Shown here: piece by piece, positions 49,323-57,796 of the stretch
How the letters are laid out: each line of letters opens with the position of its first letter
How positions within the stretch are numbered: the first letter of the stretch is position 1
NCBI GenBank assembly: GCA_020161775.1
Contig: JAIUOW010000013.1
Coordinates: forward strand, 80,276-144,275
Source of the DNA: Pseudomonadota bacterium
GTDB taxonomy: Bacteria > Pseudomonadota > Gammaproteobacteria > Burkholderiales > Burkholderiaceae_C
Direction: 5' to 3'
DNA length: 64,000 nt
Made by a program: the position numbers and the translations under genes
The notes under the pieces: model-generated
Databases searched by the model: none
What the model was told of the DNA's origin: nothing
What the model saw: the letters and a program-made list of their open reading frames with translations, nothing else

Positions 49323-52300
49323 TCAGACGTTCCCGGCATCCGGATCGCCCGCACCCTCAGGATCGGCCGGCGGCTGGCGCTTGCGCAGCTCGTCGTCGAT
49401 CAATTTGGGGTTGAATTCCGGAAGGTCCATCCTGAACATCTGGCGAGTCTGCTCGCTGACATCGTGCGGCTCGAGATAGACCACGTTGCGATCGGCGTCC
49501 TTCAGGATGTCGCAGTAGCCGTGCAGGAACGCGGTGAGCGTCCCCAAATTCTCGCCCGGAGACGCCATCACCACCTGCAGGCCCAGCTCCTCGAGATACC
49601 GCATGGCCGCGATGATGTTGCTCATGTCCATCTTGTTAAAGGCTTCGTCCAGCAGGATGAGCCGAATGCCGTCCCGGTGCCCTCGCTCGAGCCGGTAGGT
49701 CGAAGCCAGAGCCGCGCCGGCAATCACGTACAGCGGCGCGCGATGCTCGCCGCCGGAGCCCGAGCCCAGCCGCTTGCTCAGATGGCCCGCAGCCTTCCGC
49801 TCACCCGTCACGGGATCTTCGCGCAGGATCTGGATGTCAAAGTCGAAGAACTCGCGGTAGTCGTCGAGAGGTGACTTGGCGCTGGCATTTCCGACGGCGA
49901 TCTTCTCGTCAAGCAGTTCCTTGAACTGCTGGGGCAGCTCGCCCGCGTCGCCCAGCAGGTCCTGGCCGGCTCCGAATTCGGCCACGTCCTCGATGAACTT
50001 GAGCAAGCTCTCGTGGGCGGGACGTTTGGTCTTCTTGAACTGGTAGCGCTCGCGATTGGTGAACATCGGGCTCTTGAGCAGCACCTCGTTCAGGTTGTCG
50101 AGGGTCGCGTCCAGCCATTTCAGGTTGCCGTGCAGCACCAGCGCCACGTCGTTGCGGAAGGTGGCCTGGGAAAGGCGATACGCCTCGTCCATCTGCTCGA
50201 CATAGCCCTGGAGCGTGGTGTCGTTGAGGTACTTGAGCCGGTCGGCGACCCAAGACCTTGCTTTGCGCCAGTCCTGAAGCACTTCAGGGAATATCGGGTC
50301 TTGATGCGCGGTGAGGTACTGCCCCAGTTTTCCGCTGCCCGCCGTTGCGTTGTTCGTGACGCGGATGCGGCAGTTCCTTGCGGCGCCCTCGCAGGCCGCG
50401 AGGAGTTGAGACTCGTCGTCTGGGAACTCCTCCAACAGCTTGTCCCAGCGCTTGGCCACCAGCGTGCGGTCGTAGCCTTCCGCGGATCGCGCCTCATGAG
50501 CCGCAGCGGTTGCAGCGTCAGCAGCCGCCTTAGCCTGATCTAACGCGGTGATGGCTCCCTCGAGCGTCGTCTGCGCTGATCCCTTGCTGGCCGCCAGGCG
50601 CACCAACTCACCCACCAGGCGCTCCGCCTCCTCGGCCCATTTCTTCTCTTGCTTGACGAGGTCGAGGTAGTCCTTGCTGGCGGTTTCCCCCAGCTTGCCT
50701 TCCGCCATGGCGGCAGCGTGAAGCGTGGTGTCACGCTCGTCGCAGATCCGGGCAAATCGCTTGAGGATTGCCTCCTCGCCCGAGAACAGCTGCATCTGGT
50801 CAAACAGCGTCTTGGCCCTGTCGCTGCGCGTCTTGGCCTGGGCGATGGCTGTGCGCAGCTTCGAAGCTTCTTCACGCAGCGCGCCCACATGCTCGGGACT
50901 GCCTGCTCCGATCTTGAATTGCGCCGGCCGAACCAGGCTCTTGCGGTCGATCTCCCCGCCGGTGTTGAGCATTCCGTCCGCGGTCAACGCGTGACGTGCT
51001 CTCAGGCACTCGTCATTGGTGGTGGCACGCATGGCGTCGCCGAACTTCGAGCGCAGGTAGTTCACCGCGGCAAGGTCGTCGCCCTGGATCAGCTCTGCCA
51101 CCGAACCTGCTATTGGCGACTTCTTGCCTTCGAAGCGGCTGGCCATCACAAACTTGGCGCCGAAGACCGCGCGGCCGCCGTCCAGACCCCGATACACCTG
51201 AAACGCGTCGCGCTCCGCTTTGTCGCCGCGCACCAGCAGCGCCTGGACGTTGGATGCCAGGTAACCCTCGATGACAGGTTGCCACTGTGGGTCGGTGATC
51301 TGAACCAGATCGCACACGGGCTGAGGGTCGAGGCCCGCATCCCGCAGTTCCTTCAGCAGTCGGGCGGCCGGCCCCTCCAGGGCCGCTCGACCCGTGGCGC
51401 CGCGCTGCAAGTTCTCTTCGATCGTGGCAGCCTGCCGAGTCAGTTCCTCCAGTGCATTCTCTATCTGGCGGCGTGCGTTGAAGAGCGTTGAGGCGGCATG
51501 TCCGACCGCCAGCACTGCGGGTCGAACACTCGAGCGGACCTGTTGCAGATCGCTGACGCCGTTCTCGGTCACCAGGATGTCCAGACCCGGCAGGCAGTTG
51601 GCCAGCGCCGTCTTCTCGCCTGGTATGAACTCGGACTGTGAGGCATCGGTCACGATGCGGCGCAGTGCCGAAGCGGTTTGGACCAATTCCCGCGCCTTCG
51701 CCTGAGCGGAGTTCCGCTGCTGCGAGGCTTCGGCTTCCAGTCCAGCGCTTTCCTGATGCGCTTGGTGCTTTTCCTTGAGCTGGCGGAAGTGATCGGACTT
51801 TTCCTGCGCTTCGCTCCGTGCACTGTCAGCCTTCTGATGGGCCAGGTTGGCTTGTTCGGAGGAGATCAGTGCGTCGTCTCTCCTACCCGTGGCGTCGTCG
51901 AAGCGCCGGGTTGCCTGACTTTGCTTCACGTCTTCGGCCATCGACCGCCAAGTCACCTGGGCGCAATGCTCCTGGTCTGCCTTGTCGAAATCGGCCCCAA
52001 TAAGCTGCAGGCTTTCGATCTTCGCTCGCACGCCGGCCACCATCTGCGACATAAGCTTGAACGAGTCCGTGACCTCTCGAAACTTCTTGATGTTGGTCTG
52101 GCGCGGCTCCAGCACCTGATTTCGCACAATCTGGTCGACCGACTTATCGAAGCGCATGCGCAATGCGAAGCGGAACGAGCGCACGAAGGTCTCGTACTGC
52201 GGGATGCCGCCCTTGCCGCGAAGCGCGAAAAGCGCGGCCCGGATGTAGTGCTCCGAATCCTGATGCAGCGGGTCTTCCCCGAGCGTCTTGGCGCGCTCCA

Positions 52301-52784
52301 GCAAGTGGTGCCGGAAGGTTTCCCAGGCACGGGGGTGCCGCTGTCCGTTGACCAGTTCGAGGTGATCGCCCATCGACAGCTCGGTTCCGCGAAGTACATA
52401 GCGGCCGCGCACCTCGAAGCGTTCCTTGTCGTGTGCGGCGTTGATGCACACGCCCATCGTGAGCAATTCGGAAGTGACTGAGTCCTTCCATATCAGCGTG
52501 ATGTAGCTGGTCGCGCTGTCGCGCACGCGCTCCGTCTCGCTGTCGCCGTACTGGCCGAGGCAATACGTGCGGATGGATCGCGTGTTCGCCATGTTTTCGT
52601 CGGCCTGCGCGTTGAACGCGATGAGGCGCTCGTTGCCGCCGCACATGGCGATCTGCACCGCGTCCAGCAGCGACGACTTCCCGCTGCCGTTCGGACCGAA
52701 GACACCCCAGATCTCGTCGAGCTTGATCTCGATCTCCTCGAAGAGGAAGAACTGAACGAGCTTGACGCTGATGAGTTGTTTCAT
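49323..52784 (-). CDS. jetC: Wadjet SMC-like ATPase JetC
   Basis: A 1,153-residue SMC/MukB-like protein. The Walker A is FGPNGSGKSS (residues 29-38), with the Q-loop region soon after. Long coiled coils surround a hinge-like middle domain (about residues 480-640; VIEGYLASNVQALLV, AVFGAKFVMASRFEG). The ABC signature LGSGSGGEHRAP begins near residue 1006, and the Walker B IRLILLDEAFNKMD has Asp1046-Glu1047. In Wadjet, JetABC extrude DNA loops and recognise small circles such as plasmids. The start overlaps the jetB stop by four bases. Confidence 0.92.
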   Translation of the reverse strand: MKQLISVKLVQFFLFEEIEIKLDEIWGVFGPNGSGKSSLLDAVQIAMCGGNERLIAFNAQADENMANTRSIRTYCLGQYGDSETERVRDSATSYITLIWKDSVTSELLTMGVCINAAHDKERFEVRGRYVLRGTELSMGDHLELVNGQRHPRAWETFRHHLLERAKTLGEDPLHQDSEHYIRAALFALRGKGGIPQYETFVRSFRFALRMRFDKSVDQIVRNQVLEPRQTNIKKFREVTDSFKLMSQMVAGVRAKIESLQLIGADFDKADQEHCAQVTWRSMAEDVKQSQATRRFDDATGRRDDALISSEQANLAHQKADSARSEAQEKSDHFRQLKEKHQAHQESAGLEAEASQQRNSAQAKARELVQTASALRRIVTDASQSEFIPGEKTALANCLPGLDILVTENGVSDLQQVRSSVRPAVLAVGHAASTLFNARRQIENALEELTRQAATIEENLQRGATGRAALEGPAARLLKELRDAGLDPQPVCDLVQITDPQWQPVIEGYLASNVQALLVRGDKAERDAFQVYRGLDGGRAVFGAKFVMASRFEGKKSPIAGSVAELIQGDDLAAVNYLRSKFGDAMRATTNDECLRARHALTADGMLNTGGEIDRKSLVRPAQFKIGAGSPEHVGALREEASKLRTAIAQAKTRSDRAKTLFDQMQLFSGEEAILKRFARICDERDTTLHAAAMAEGKLGETASKDYLDLVKQEKKWAEEAERLVGELVRLAASKGSAQTTLEGAITALDQAKAAADAATAAAHEARSAEGYDRTLVAKRWDKLLEEFPDDESQLLAACEGAARNCRIRVTNNATAGSGKLGQYLTAHQDPIFPEVLQDWRKARSWVADRLKYLNDTTLQGYVEQMDEAYRLSQATFRNDVALVLHGNLKWLDATLDNLNEVLLKSPMFTNRERYQFKKTKRPAHESLLKFIEDVAEFGAGQDLLGDAGELPQQFKELLDEKIAVGNASAKSPLDDYREFFDFDIQILREDPVTGERKAAGHLSKRLGSGSGGEHRAPLYVIAGAALASTYRLERGHRDGIRLILLDEAFNKMDMSNIIAAMRYLEELGLQVVMASPGENLGTLTAFLHGYCDILKDADRNVVYLEPHDVSEQTRQMFRMDLPEFNPKLIDDELRKRQPPADPEGAGDPDAGNV

Positions 52785-53446
52785 ACGACGTTCTCCCCGG
52801 AATCGTTCGTCTCCGTCCCTTCCTCCGCCTCACCTGTCGGTGGAGCCGCTTCGGCGAATTGGGCAAGGCGAAGGAGCGCCGTCTCGCTCAGCACGTCAAC
52901 GATCCCGGGACGGATCGCCACGACAAAAGGCTGATCGCGTTCTTCCTGGTCCTGGGGTTCGTAGTTCTCGTCGGCCATCGTTCGCGCAATGCCCCAGCGC
53001 TTCATCGTCCGCATCAGGTCCTCCAGCTTTCCGCCGAGGGACATCTGCCGATTGGTGCTGACGCGATGCTTTTCCCCCAACTCGACCAGATCGCAGATCA
53101 CTTCGCCGTCATCATTCAGCCGGCCCGCTCGAGCCGACTCGTAGTAGATGTTCAACAGCACCAACGCCATCAATGTCTGCTCGGTCGTCGCCTGCGACGA
53201 TTTGGCATGCCGGGGGATGCCACAGGCGAAACGCAGCCGCCGGTTGACAACGACTTTCACGCCGAGGGGCGCCAGCACGTGGGAGAAATCCCGCTCGTAC
53301 TGCTCCACCAGCGAGTACGACGTTCGACTCTTGATATCGGCCGCATACAGGACCTGCTCGCTCACGAGGCGGTAGGCCGTCGCCTCGAGCAGGTCCGCAG
53401 TGACGATGGACTTTGTCTTCTCTTCGATGGCATCCCAGTGACTCAT
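52781..53446 (-). CDS. jetB: Wadjet subunit JetB (DUF4194, MukE-like)
   Basis: A 221-residue protein of the DUF4194/JetB family, a winged-helix (KITE-like) partner of the SMC and kleisin subunits. Features are AYRLVSEQVLYAADIKSRTSY, VVNRRLRFACGIPRH and LMALVLLNIYYESARAG, then a Glu-rich tail (ETNDSGENVV). It overlaps jetA and jetC by four bases each, so the genes are translationally coupled. Confidence 0.88.
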   Translation of the reverse strand: MSHWDAIEEKTKSIVTADLLEATAYRLVSEQVLYAADIKSRTSYSLVEQYERDFSHVLAPLGVKVVVNRRLRFACGIPRHAKSSQATTEQTLMALVLLNIYYESARAGRLNDDGEVICDLVELGEKHRVSTNRQMSLGGKLEDLMRTMKRWGIARTMADENYEPQDQEERDQPFVVAIRPGIVDVLSETALLRLAQFAEAAPPTGEAEEGTETNDSGENVV

Positions 53447-54900
53447 AGCGCCCCTCCTTGTTGCTTTTTGCGTGTGCGCACGACGAAGGGCGGGTGAGAA
53501 ACCCAGTCGCCTTCGCGCTCCCCTTCTGTCTTTTCGACGGTATAGCCTCTTGCGAGCGTCATGGCATCGAGCTTCAGATTGCGGCTCTCCGACGACATGG
53601 CCAAACCGACTGCGCTCAACGCCTGGATTGCGCGCACGTCGCCTATGCCCTGGACCTCCAACCGTTCGCTGACCACCTCGTCGGCGCCGCGGAGGTTGGT
53701 CAGCACGTACGCCGTCAACTTCGGAGGGGTCATCGCCCGTGCATCCCGTGCGCGCAGCATGAGGCGCGCACGCGCTTGCTCTTCGGCGGACACAACGACC
53801 GTTCGCAAGGCCGCCGGCGGGGGTCGCGGAATCACCCTCTTCGGCTCCGCGAGCCGGTCGGTGCTGAGCAATTCGCCAGGCGCGAACGGTGCGGCCTCGG
53901 CCGCGCCAGCAAGCACCCCGGTGATGGCGTGCTTGATTAAGTGGTCAAGCGGCCGAAGTGCGCGCAGCCGGAAGTCGAGAAACACCAGCGCTTGCTTGTT
54001 CGCACGACGCACCTCTTCGTCCAGGCGGTCAAGGTATTCGTCGATCCGCCGCAAGTCGATGAGGCGCTGGATGTCGCGCTCGAACAGCAGCTCCGCACGG
54101 CGCATGTCGCCATTGGTGCGCTTGGCGCTGTACCAGGCGACCAGACGCTCACGCAGCTCGATCGAGGTGTGAATGTGCTCAACCGTCTGGATGATCTCCT
54201 GCTTGCGGGATATCGGGTGCTCCCGCGTTCGCAATTCACCGTAGTCGCCAATGAACACCCGCTGGATGAACCGGTCGAAATAGGTTCGCACATAGGTCGC
54301 CGTGGAGATCGTCGGATCCATTGACAGCATCAGTTCGCGCACGCTGTTGCCGGTGTTGCGCACGTGCTCCAGCAGGCTGCGGGTTTGACTTGCAGCTTCT
54401 TGGAGGGTGTCGCCTTCCGCGTTTTCGCGCACGATCAGTCGCAAGTTGGCTTCGATGGATCGGACTTTGCCGGCGACGAACACAGGGCCGGTCTGGGCGA
54501 ATTCCACGAGCAGGCCCATGAAGTGCGCGACGACCGGTGGCATCGTAACCATTTGCTTGACCCCGCGCAGTTCGACGCGCAGCCATCCGGCTTCCTTCAA
54601 CTGGTGAAAGTCTTCGTTTGCGCGAATCACCAATGGCGTCAGCGGCGGCTCTTCATTGGCAGCCGCGGCTCTCGCGTCCAGCGCTGCCAGTTCGTCTTCG
54701 ATGTCCCGAGCGATCTCTCTCCAGTGAAAGCCGTGGCTGGGCGGAAACGGCGCGTCGGGACCGAAACGCCGCTCGTACAGCGCGCACAGCAATTGCCAGT
54801 GCTGCTGCCGATTGGGCGCCGCCAAGGGAGCGAACAGGCGGCTTGGGATACGCCCGAACAAGCCTCTGTCGGCGGTGGTCACTAGCTCGGGAATAGCCAT
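53443..54900 (-). CDS. jetA: Wadjet kleisin-like subunit JetA (divergent)
   Basis: A 485-residue protein starting MAIPELVTTADRGLFGR. N-terminal FGRIPSRLFAPLAAPNRQQH and the helical middle (NLRLIVRENAEGDTLQEAA; MRRAELLFERDIQRLIDLRR) fit the JetA/MukF-like kleisin role. It does not look like the DUF3375 form used by some Wadjet types, so it belongs to another JetA branch and the subtype is left open. The family call rests largely on its position first in a jetA-B-C-D order. It overlaps the upstream WYL gene by 19 bases. Confidence 0.75.
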   Translation of the reverse strand: MAIPELVTTADRGLFGRIPSRLFAPLAAPNRQQHWQLLCALYERRFGPDAPFPPSHGFHWREIARDIEDELAALDARAAAANEEPPLTPLVIRANEDFHQLKEAGWLRVELRGVKQMVTMPPVVAHFMGLLVEFAQTGPVFVAGKVRSIEANLRLIVRENAEGDTLQEAASQTRSLLEHVRNTGNSVRELMLSMDPTISTATYVRTYFDRFIQRVFIGDYGELRTREHPISRKQEIIQTVEHIHTSIELRERLVAWYSAKRTNGDMRRAELLFERDIQRLIDLRRIDEYLDRLDEEVRRANKQALVFLDFRLRALRPLDHLIKHAITGVLAGAAEAAPFAPGELLSTDRLAEPKRVIPRPPPAALRTVVVSAEEQARARLMLRARDARAMTPPKLTAYVLTNLRGADEVVSERLEVQGIGDVRAIQALSAVGLAMSSESRNLKLDAMTLARGYTVEKTEGEREGDWVSHPPFVVRTRKKQQGGAL

Positions 54901-55730
54901 GGGCGCAGCTCCTTGGAGTTGGCGACCGCGATCTGGTAGTCGGGCGGTCGTTGGCGAAGCGGGTCGGTCGCCGCGCGAAGATCCTGGATCAGGTAGGCGA
55001 CCAATGCCGCTCGGCACGTCTGGCGGCGTGCAGAGGTGCCGCCGAAGTTCTCGAACCGAACTACTTCTTCCTGCATGGGTGTCAGCCGCGGATGGGGCAC
55101 CAGGAAGACTTCGACGTGCGTAGACCAAGCTACGTCGTCCTCGACGCTATGCGTCGCAACGTCGGTGGTCGATTGAATCCCAACGATCCGGCCGAGCGCA
55201 AAGTCGCGGAAGCCCTCGTTCTGCTTGCAATAGCCTCGGACGTGCCAACGGCGCCCGGCGCGCACCAGATTGTGCGGCTCGATCGTTCGTTGATGAGGCT
55301 CGGGATGCTTCATCGATCGATACATCACGTCCACCGCCGTCGATTCGCGGATTGCGCGCCGCAGTGTCGCGAATGCTAGCGGGGCGGGTACGTTGAAGTC
55401 GGGGAAGACATGCATTCCCTCTTCGCCCTTCGCGTGGAGCGACGGGATCCGGGTGAGTGCAAGGTATGAAGCGAAGGTTTCCTCCGCGCGCGCCTCTTCC
55501 TGTCGTACGAGCGTACGGAAGAAGACAGCCGTTGCGATATGCCGGCGGCCAACGGAATCCCAAGCCATCCAGTCCGGACAGAGGTCCCGCAGCTCCTTGA
55601 TCCATTCACTGGCTCGGACCGGACTGAGGTTGAATAGCTCCATGACCCGAGCGCGGCCCAGTTCGCCTTCCCACGTCAGTACGTTCAGGAGCGGGCGCAG
55701 CCGGCTGGGGATTTCACGTTCACGGAACAT
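54882..55730 (-). CDS. WYL-domain transcriptional regulator of the jet operon
   Basis: A 282-residue regulator. The N-terminal winged helix (REIPSRLRPLLNVLTWEGEL ... ALFNLSPVRASEWI-type segment) is followed by the WYL domain (VDVMYRSMKHPEP; RTIEPHNLVRAGRRWHVRGY; EGFRDFALGRIVG) and the C-terminal WCX extension. WYL proteins frequently control phage-defence operons, sensing nucleic acid or nucleotides. It is upstream of jetA, overlaps it by 19 bases and has operator-like half-sites across its start. Autoregulation of the whole operon is the natural inference. Confidence 0.87.
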   Translation of the reverse strand: MFREREIPSRLRPLLNVLTWEGELGRARVMELFNLSPVRASEWIKELRDLCPDWMAWDSVGRRHIATAVFFRTLVRQEEARAEETFASYLALTRIPSLHAKGEEGMHVFPDFNVPAPLAFATLRRAIRESTAVDVMYRSMKHPEPHQRTIEPHNLVRAGRRWHVRGYCKQNEGFRDFALGRIVGIQSTTDVATHSVEDDVAWSTHVEVFLVPHPRLTPMQEEVVRFENFGGTSARRQTCRAALVAYLIQDLRAATDPLRQRPPDYQIAVANSKELRPWLFPS

Positions 55731-55773
55731 ACGAAAAATCGTATCATACGAATATCCGTACTGTCCAGTTCAA
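55730..55773. promoter_or_regulatory. Operator-like half-sites and promoter at the jet operon / DUF2026 divergence
   Basis: Alternating half-sites TACGA (55730-55734), TCGTA (55739-55743), TACGA (55747-55751) and CCGTA (55756-55760) recur every 8-9 bases and form three overlapping inverted repeats. The first overlaps the start codon of the WYL gene. On the minus strand TATGAT (55743-55748) could be a -10 and TTGAAC (55768-55773) a -35, 19 bases apart; the transcript would then start only a few bases before the WYL start codon. Binding of a repressor here would block it. Confidence 0.6.
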
Positions 55774-55818
55774 GCTTTGGACTGTGACGCAGGGCCCCAA
55801 TCTAGATGGAGGAATGAA

Positions 55819-56451
55819 GTGGCGCGACGTCTCTTGCTCCCATTACCCGACTATCAGCGTATCTACCAGGTGATGTACAGCGTTTTGGAGGCGTCGGAAA
55901 TCGCCATCACGCACCGCTCCTGCATTTACTTTGCCGCCGTTGGAACGTTGATCCTCCGGGACCACTACGAAATGCCTGCCACCATCAGTGCCGGATGCAT
56001 GGCGCTGATGGTGGACGAGCCAAGTGCGAACGTGGTGGTCTACGGACGTAAGCAAGACGGAGCGTTTACCAGCGACAACAAAGCGTTCCACGCGTGGTGC
56101 CAGTGCGATGGCTGGCTAATCGATTTCATGGCGCCCATCATGGGTGTTGCCTTGCGCGAAGACGGCGTGGCGTGGGACGTCCCTCAGCGCATGCTGCAGA
56201 AGCGTCTAGAAAATCGCAAGGAGCATTTGGGCCAAATTCAGCACTTGGGGGATTTCTACGCGTCGCATGACCCTGCACTCACGGAGTCGCTGCTGGATGG
56301 CCAGTCCGTCCAGTTCGAGGATTTGGCCAACGTTTGCCTGCAGTGGTTTCGTAGACCCCCTAAGCCGCTCAGAGAGATGATGATGGGCGACACGCACGCG
56401 ACGCCCAAGAGACTCATTGCCCGCGCGCCCGCAATTGAAGGAGTCTGGTGA
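55819..56451 (+). CDS. DUF2026 protein with Cys/His/Asp arrangement
   Basis: A 210-residue protein with a GTG start at 55819, well placed after GGAGGAATGAA. LLLPLPDYQRIYQVMYSVLE, CIYFAAVGTLILRDHY and FHAWCQCDGWLIDFMAP match DUF2026, of unknown function. Cys35, His91 and Asp102 are spaced as in the transglutaminase/NlpC-like cysteine hydrolase folds, so a hydrolase activity is plausible but unproven. It is divergent from the WYL-jet operon and shares its control region. Its stop overlaps the start of a truncated gene. Confidence 0.78.
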   Translation: MARRLLLPLPDYQRIYQVMYSVLEASEIAITHRSCIYFAAVGTLILRDHYEMPATISAGCMALMVDEPSANVVVYGRKQDGAFTSDNKAFHAWCQCDGWLIDFMAPIMGVALREDGVAWDVPQRMLQKRLENRKEHLGQIQHLGDFYASHDPALTESLLDGQSVQFEDLANVCLQWFRRPPKPLREMMMGDTHATPKRLIARAPAIEGVW

Positions 56452-56510
56452 AACGCAGCAACCGCACGACCATCGGAGTTGAACTTGATGCCATCGCCCA
56501 GTGTCAATAG
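56448..56510 (+). pseudogene. 5' stump of a gene cut off by the second flanking repeat
   Basis: A GTG at 56448, overlapping the DUF2026 stop (GTGA) and five bases after GAAGGAG, opens a frame of 18 codons (MKRSNRTTIGVELDAIAQ) that runs into the repeat. The repeat then adds Cys-Gln and TAG. A good ribosome-binding site and coupled start say this was a real second gene of the DUF2026 operon, truncated by the element. The lost product is unknown. Confidence 0.6.
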
Positions 56511-56690
56511 TCCATAGTTAATGAGCCAAATCCGCAGTTGGATAGATCACAAAGTTCAGAAAACTCAATTAAAACAATAGGTTACTAGGGATTTGGTCAA
56601 ATTCGTCGTTGAAATTCGCTGCCTACCCGGCGCCGGGGCAAGTGCCGTGCGTCTAAGATCAATGGGTCTTCGGGTTGTTGAGTGCTGAGA
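56502..56690. repeat. Flanking repeat copy 2: degenerate transposon-end-like sequence
   Basis: This is a direct, same-orientation copy of the 46354 repeat. It begins TGTCAAT and has 20-base units at 56509 and 56529, one fewer than copy 1. It shares ACTCAATTAAAACAAT and GATCAATGGGTCTTCGG with small substitutions and indels, and carries a short GC-rich insertion (CCCGGCGCCGGGGC near 56626). The divergence means the two ends did not arise by a recent duplication of one site. Confidence 0.68.
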
Positions 56691-56722
56691 CCAGAGGGTG
56701 GCACTAGCGGGCCACCAATCGC

Positions 56723-57685
56723 TCAGTCGTTTTTGGGCGCTGGCCTTGCCTCAACTAAATGGATGTTCTTTGACAGCGACTGGCCGGAAAACTTCCGCTT
56801 GATCGCATACTTGAGCCATCGCAACGCAGACCAAAAAAGTCGCCGGACGTCAAGCAGCGGCGGATCGAAGGGTACGATTTCCGCAAATGCCAGTTCCAGC
56901 AGCGACCACTGCTTCCGTTCGTGATCGGTAAGTTTGATGGACTCGGCCCGTAGGCGCAGTTCCAAAACACCTCGGATCGGGACGTGAAACGCGATATCTG
57001 CGCCTTCGTAGCTCGTGCAATGCACTGCACATACCTTCCCCAGATGATCAAATAACGGTCCACCACTGTTGGCGCCATAGATGGGAACATCAGTTTGAAC
57101 ACAAGGAAATGGCAGCATGACCGTATCCCTCAGCGTCTCGAATATTTCAGAAACGAATCCGAAACTTTGGCGCGCAGCAAATTGGAGCGAGGTGTCCACG
57201 TCCATTTCCCTGATGGTCAGTTCGCTGCGAAAGCGGGCGGTAGTAGTACCTGGCCATTTCTCGGAATCAAATTCCTGATTGCCGTCGAGCACCGCAAAGC
57301 TGAAGACGGGATCACCGGATTTGACCTCGTCCAGCGTCATGGTCAGAGGTATCGTGGATCGATCATGATCCGGCGCGGCTACGCACGTCTCGCTGAGGGC
57401 CAGATCAAACTGGGGATGCTTGTCCGTTTTCACAAAAGTGCGGGCGACAAAACTGCGATCTGAAAAAGTTTGGATGGCAAAGATCGGTCCGCGGTCTACA
57501 CCGTCGGGTCCGATGTTCTCGGCAACTACATGCCATGCCGTCACCAAGTGACCAAACTCGCTCACCCAGAAACCAGTACCGATCAAGTGCGCATCCCGAG
57601 TAACAGGATCGACCCTAAAAACGGGAGCTATTCCTTCGAGAAGCTCGGGGCGAAGTCTTTGCCCAGGATGGAGGTCATCACTCAT
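56723..57685 (-). CDS. Trypsin-like serine protease
   Basis: A protein of about 320 residues. GTGFWVSEFGHLVTAWHVV gives the catalytic His52, HPQFDLALSE the Asp94 and IYGANSGGPLFD the Ser207, numbered from MSDDLHPGQ. This is a chymotrypsin-fold protease without signal peptide, so probably cytosolic. The C-terminal ~90 residues form an unassigned Lys/Arg-rich tail. An alternative start MAGQSFDAQ at 57721 adds 12 residues; neither start has a strong ribosome-binding site. Cytosolic trypsin-like proteases are found in defence islands, but no partner gene is recognised here. Confidence 0.7.
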   Translation of the reverse strand: MSDDLHPGQRLRPELLEGIAPVFRVDPVTRDAHLIGTGFWVSEFGHLVTAWHVVAENIGPDGVDRGPIFAIQTFSDRSFVARTFVKTDKHPQFDLALSETCVAAPDHDRSTIPLTMTLDEVKSGDPVFSFAVLDGNQEFDSEKWPGTTTARFRSELTIREMDVDTSLQFAARQSFGFVSEIFETLRDTVMLPFPCVQTDVPIYGANSGGPLFDHLGKVCAVHCTSYEGADIAFHVPIRGVLELRLRAESIKLTDHERKQWSLLELAFAEIVPFDPPLLDVRRLFWSALRWLKYAIKRKFSGQSLSKNIHLVEARPAPKND

Positions 57686-57796
57686 GGTCGCATTTTGTGC
57701 GTCGAACGACTGGCCGGCCATAGAGCGTCATGGCTCGATGCCGAAAGACAGATAACCCCCATGCGTAGTGCACTACACACACTTTCACGACATTGA

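Noticed and set aside
46354-56690. att sites of an integrase-type genomic island
   Set aside because: The repeats are too long and diverged for attL/attR, no integrase or tRNA gene is nearby, and the 20-base iterated units fit a transposon end better.
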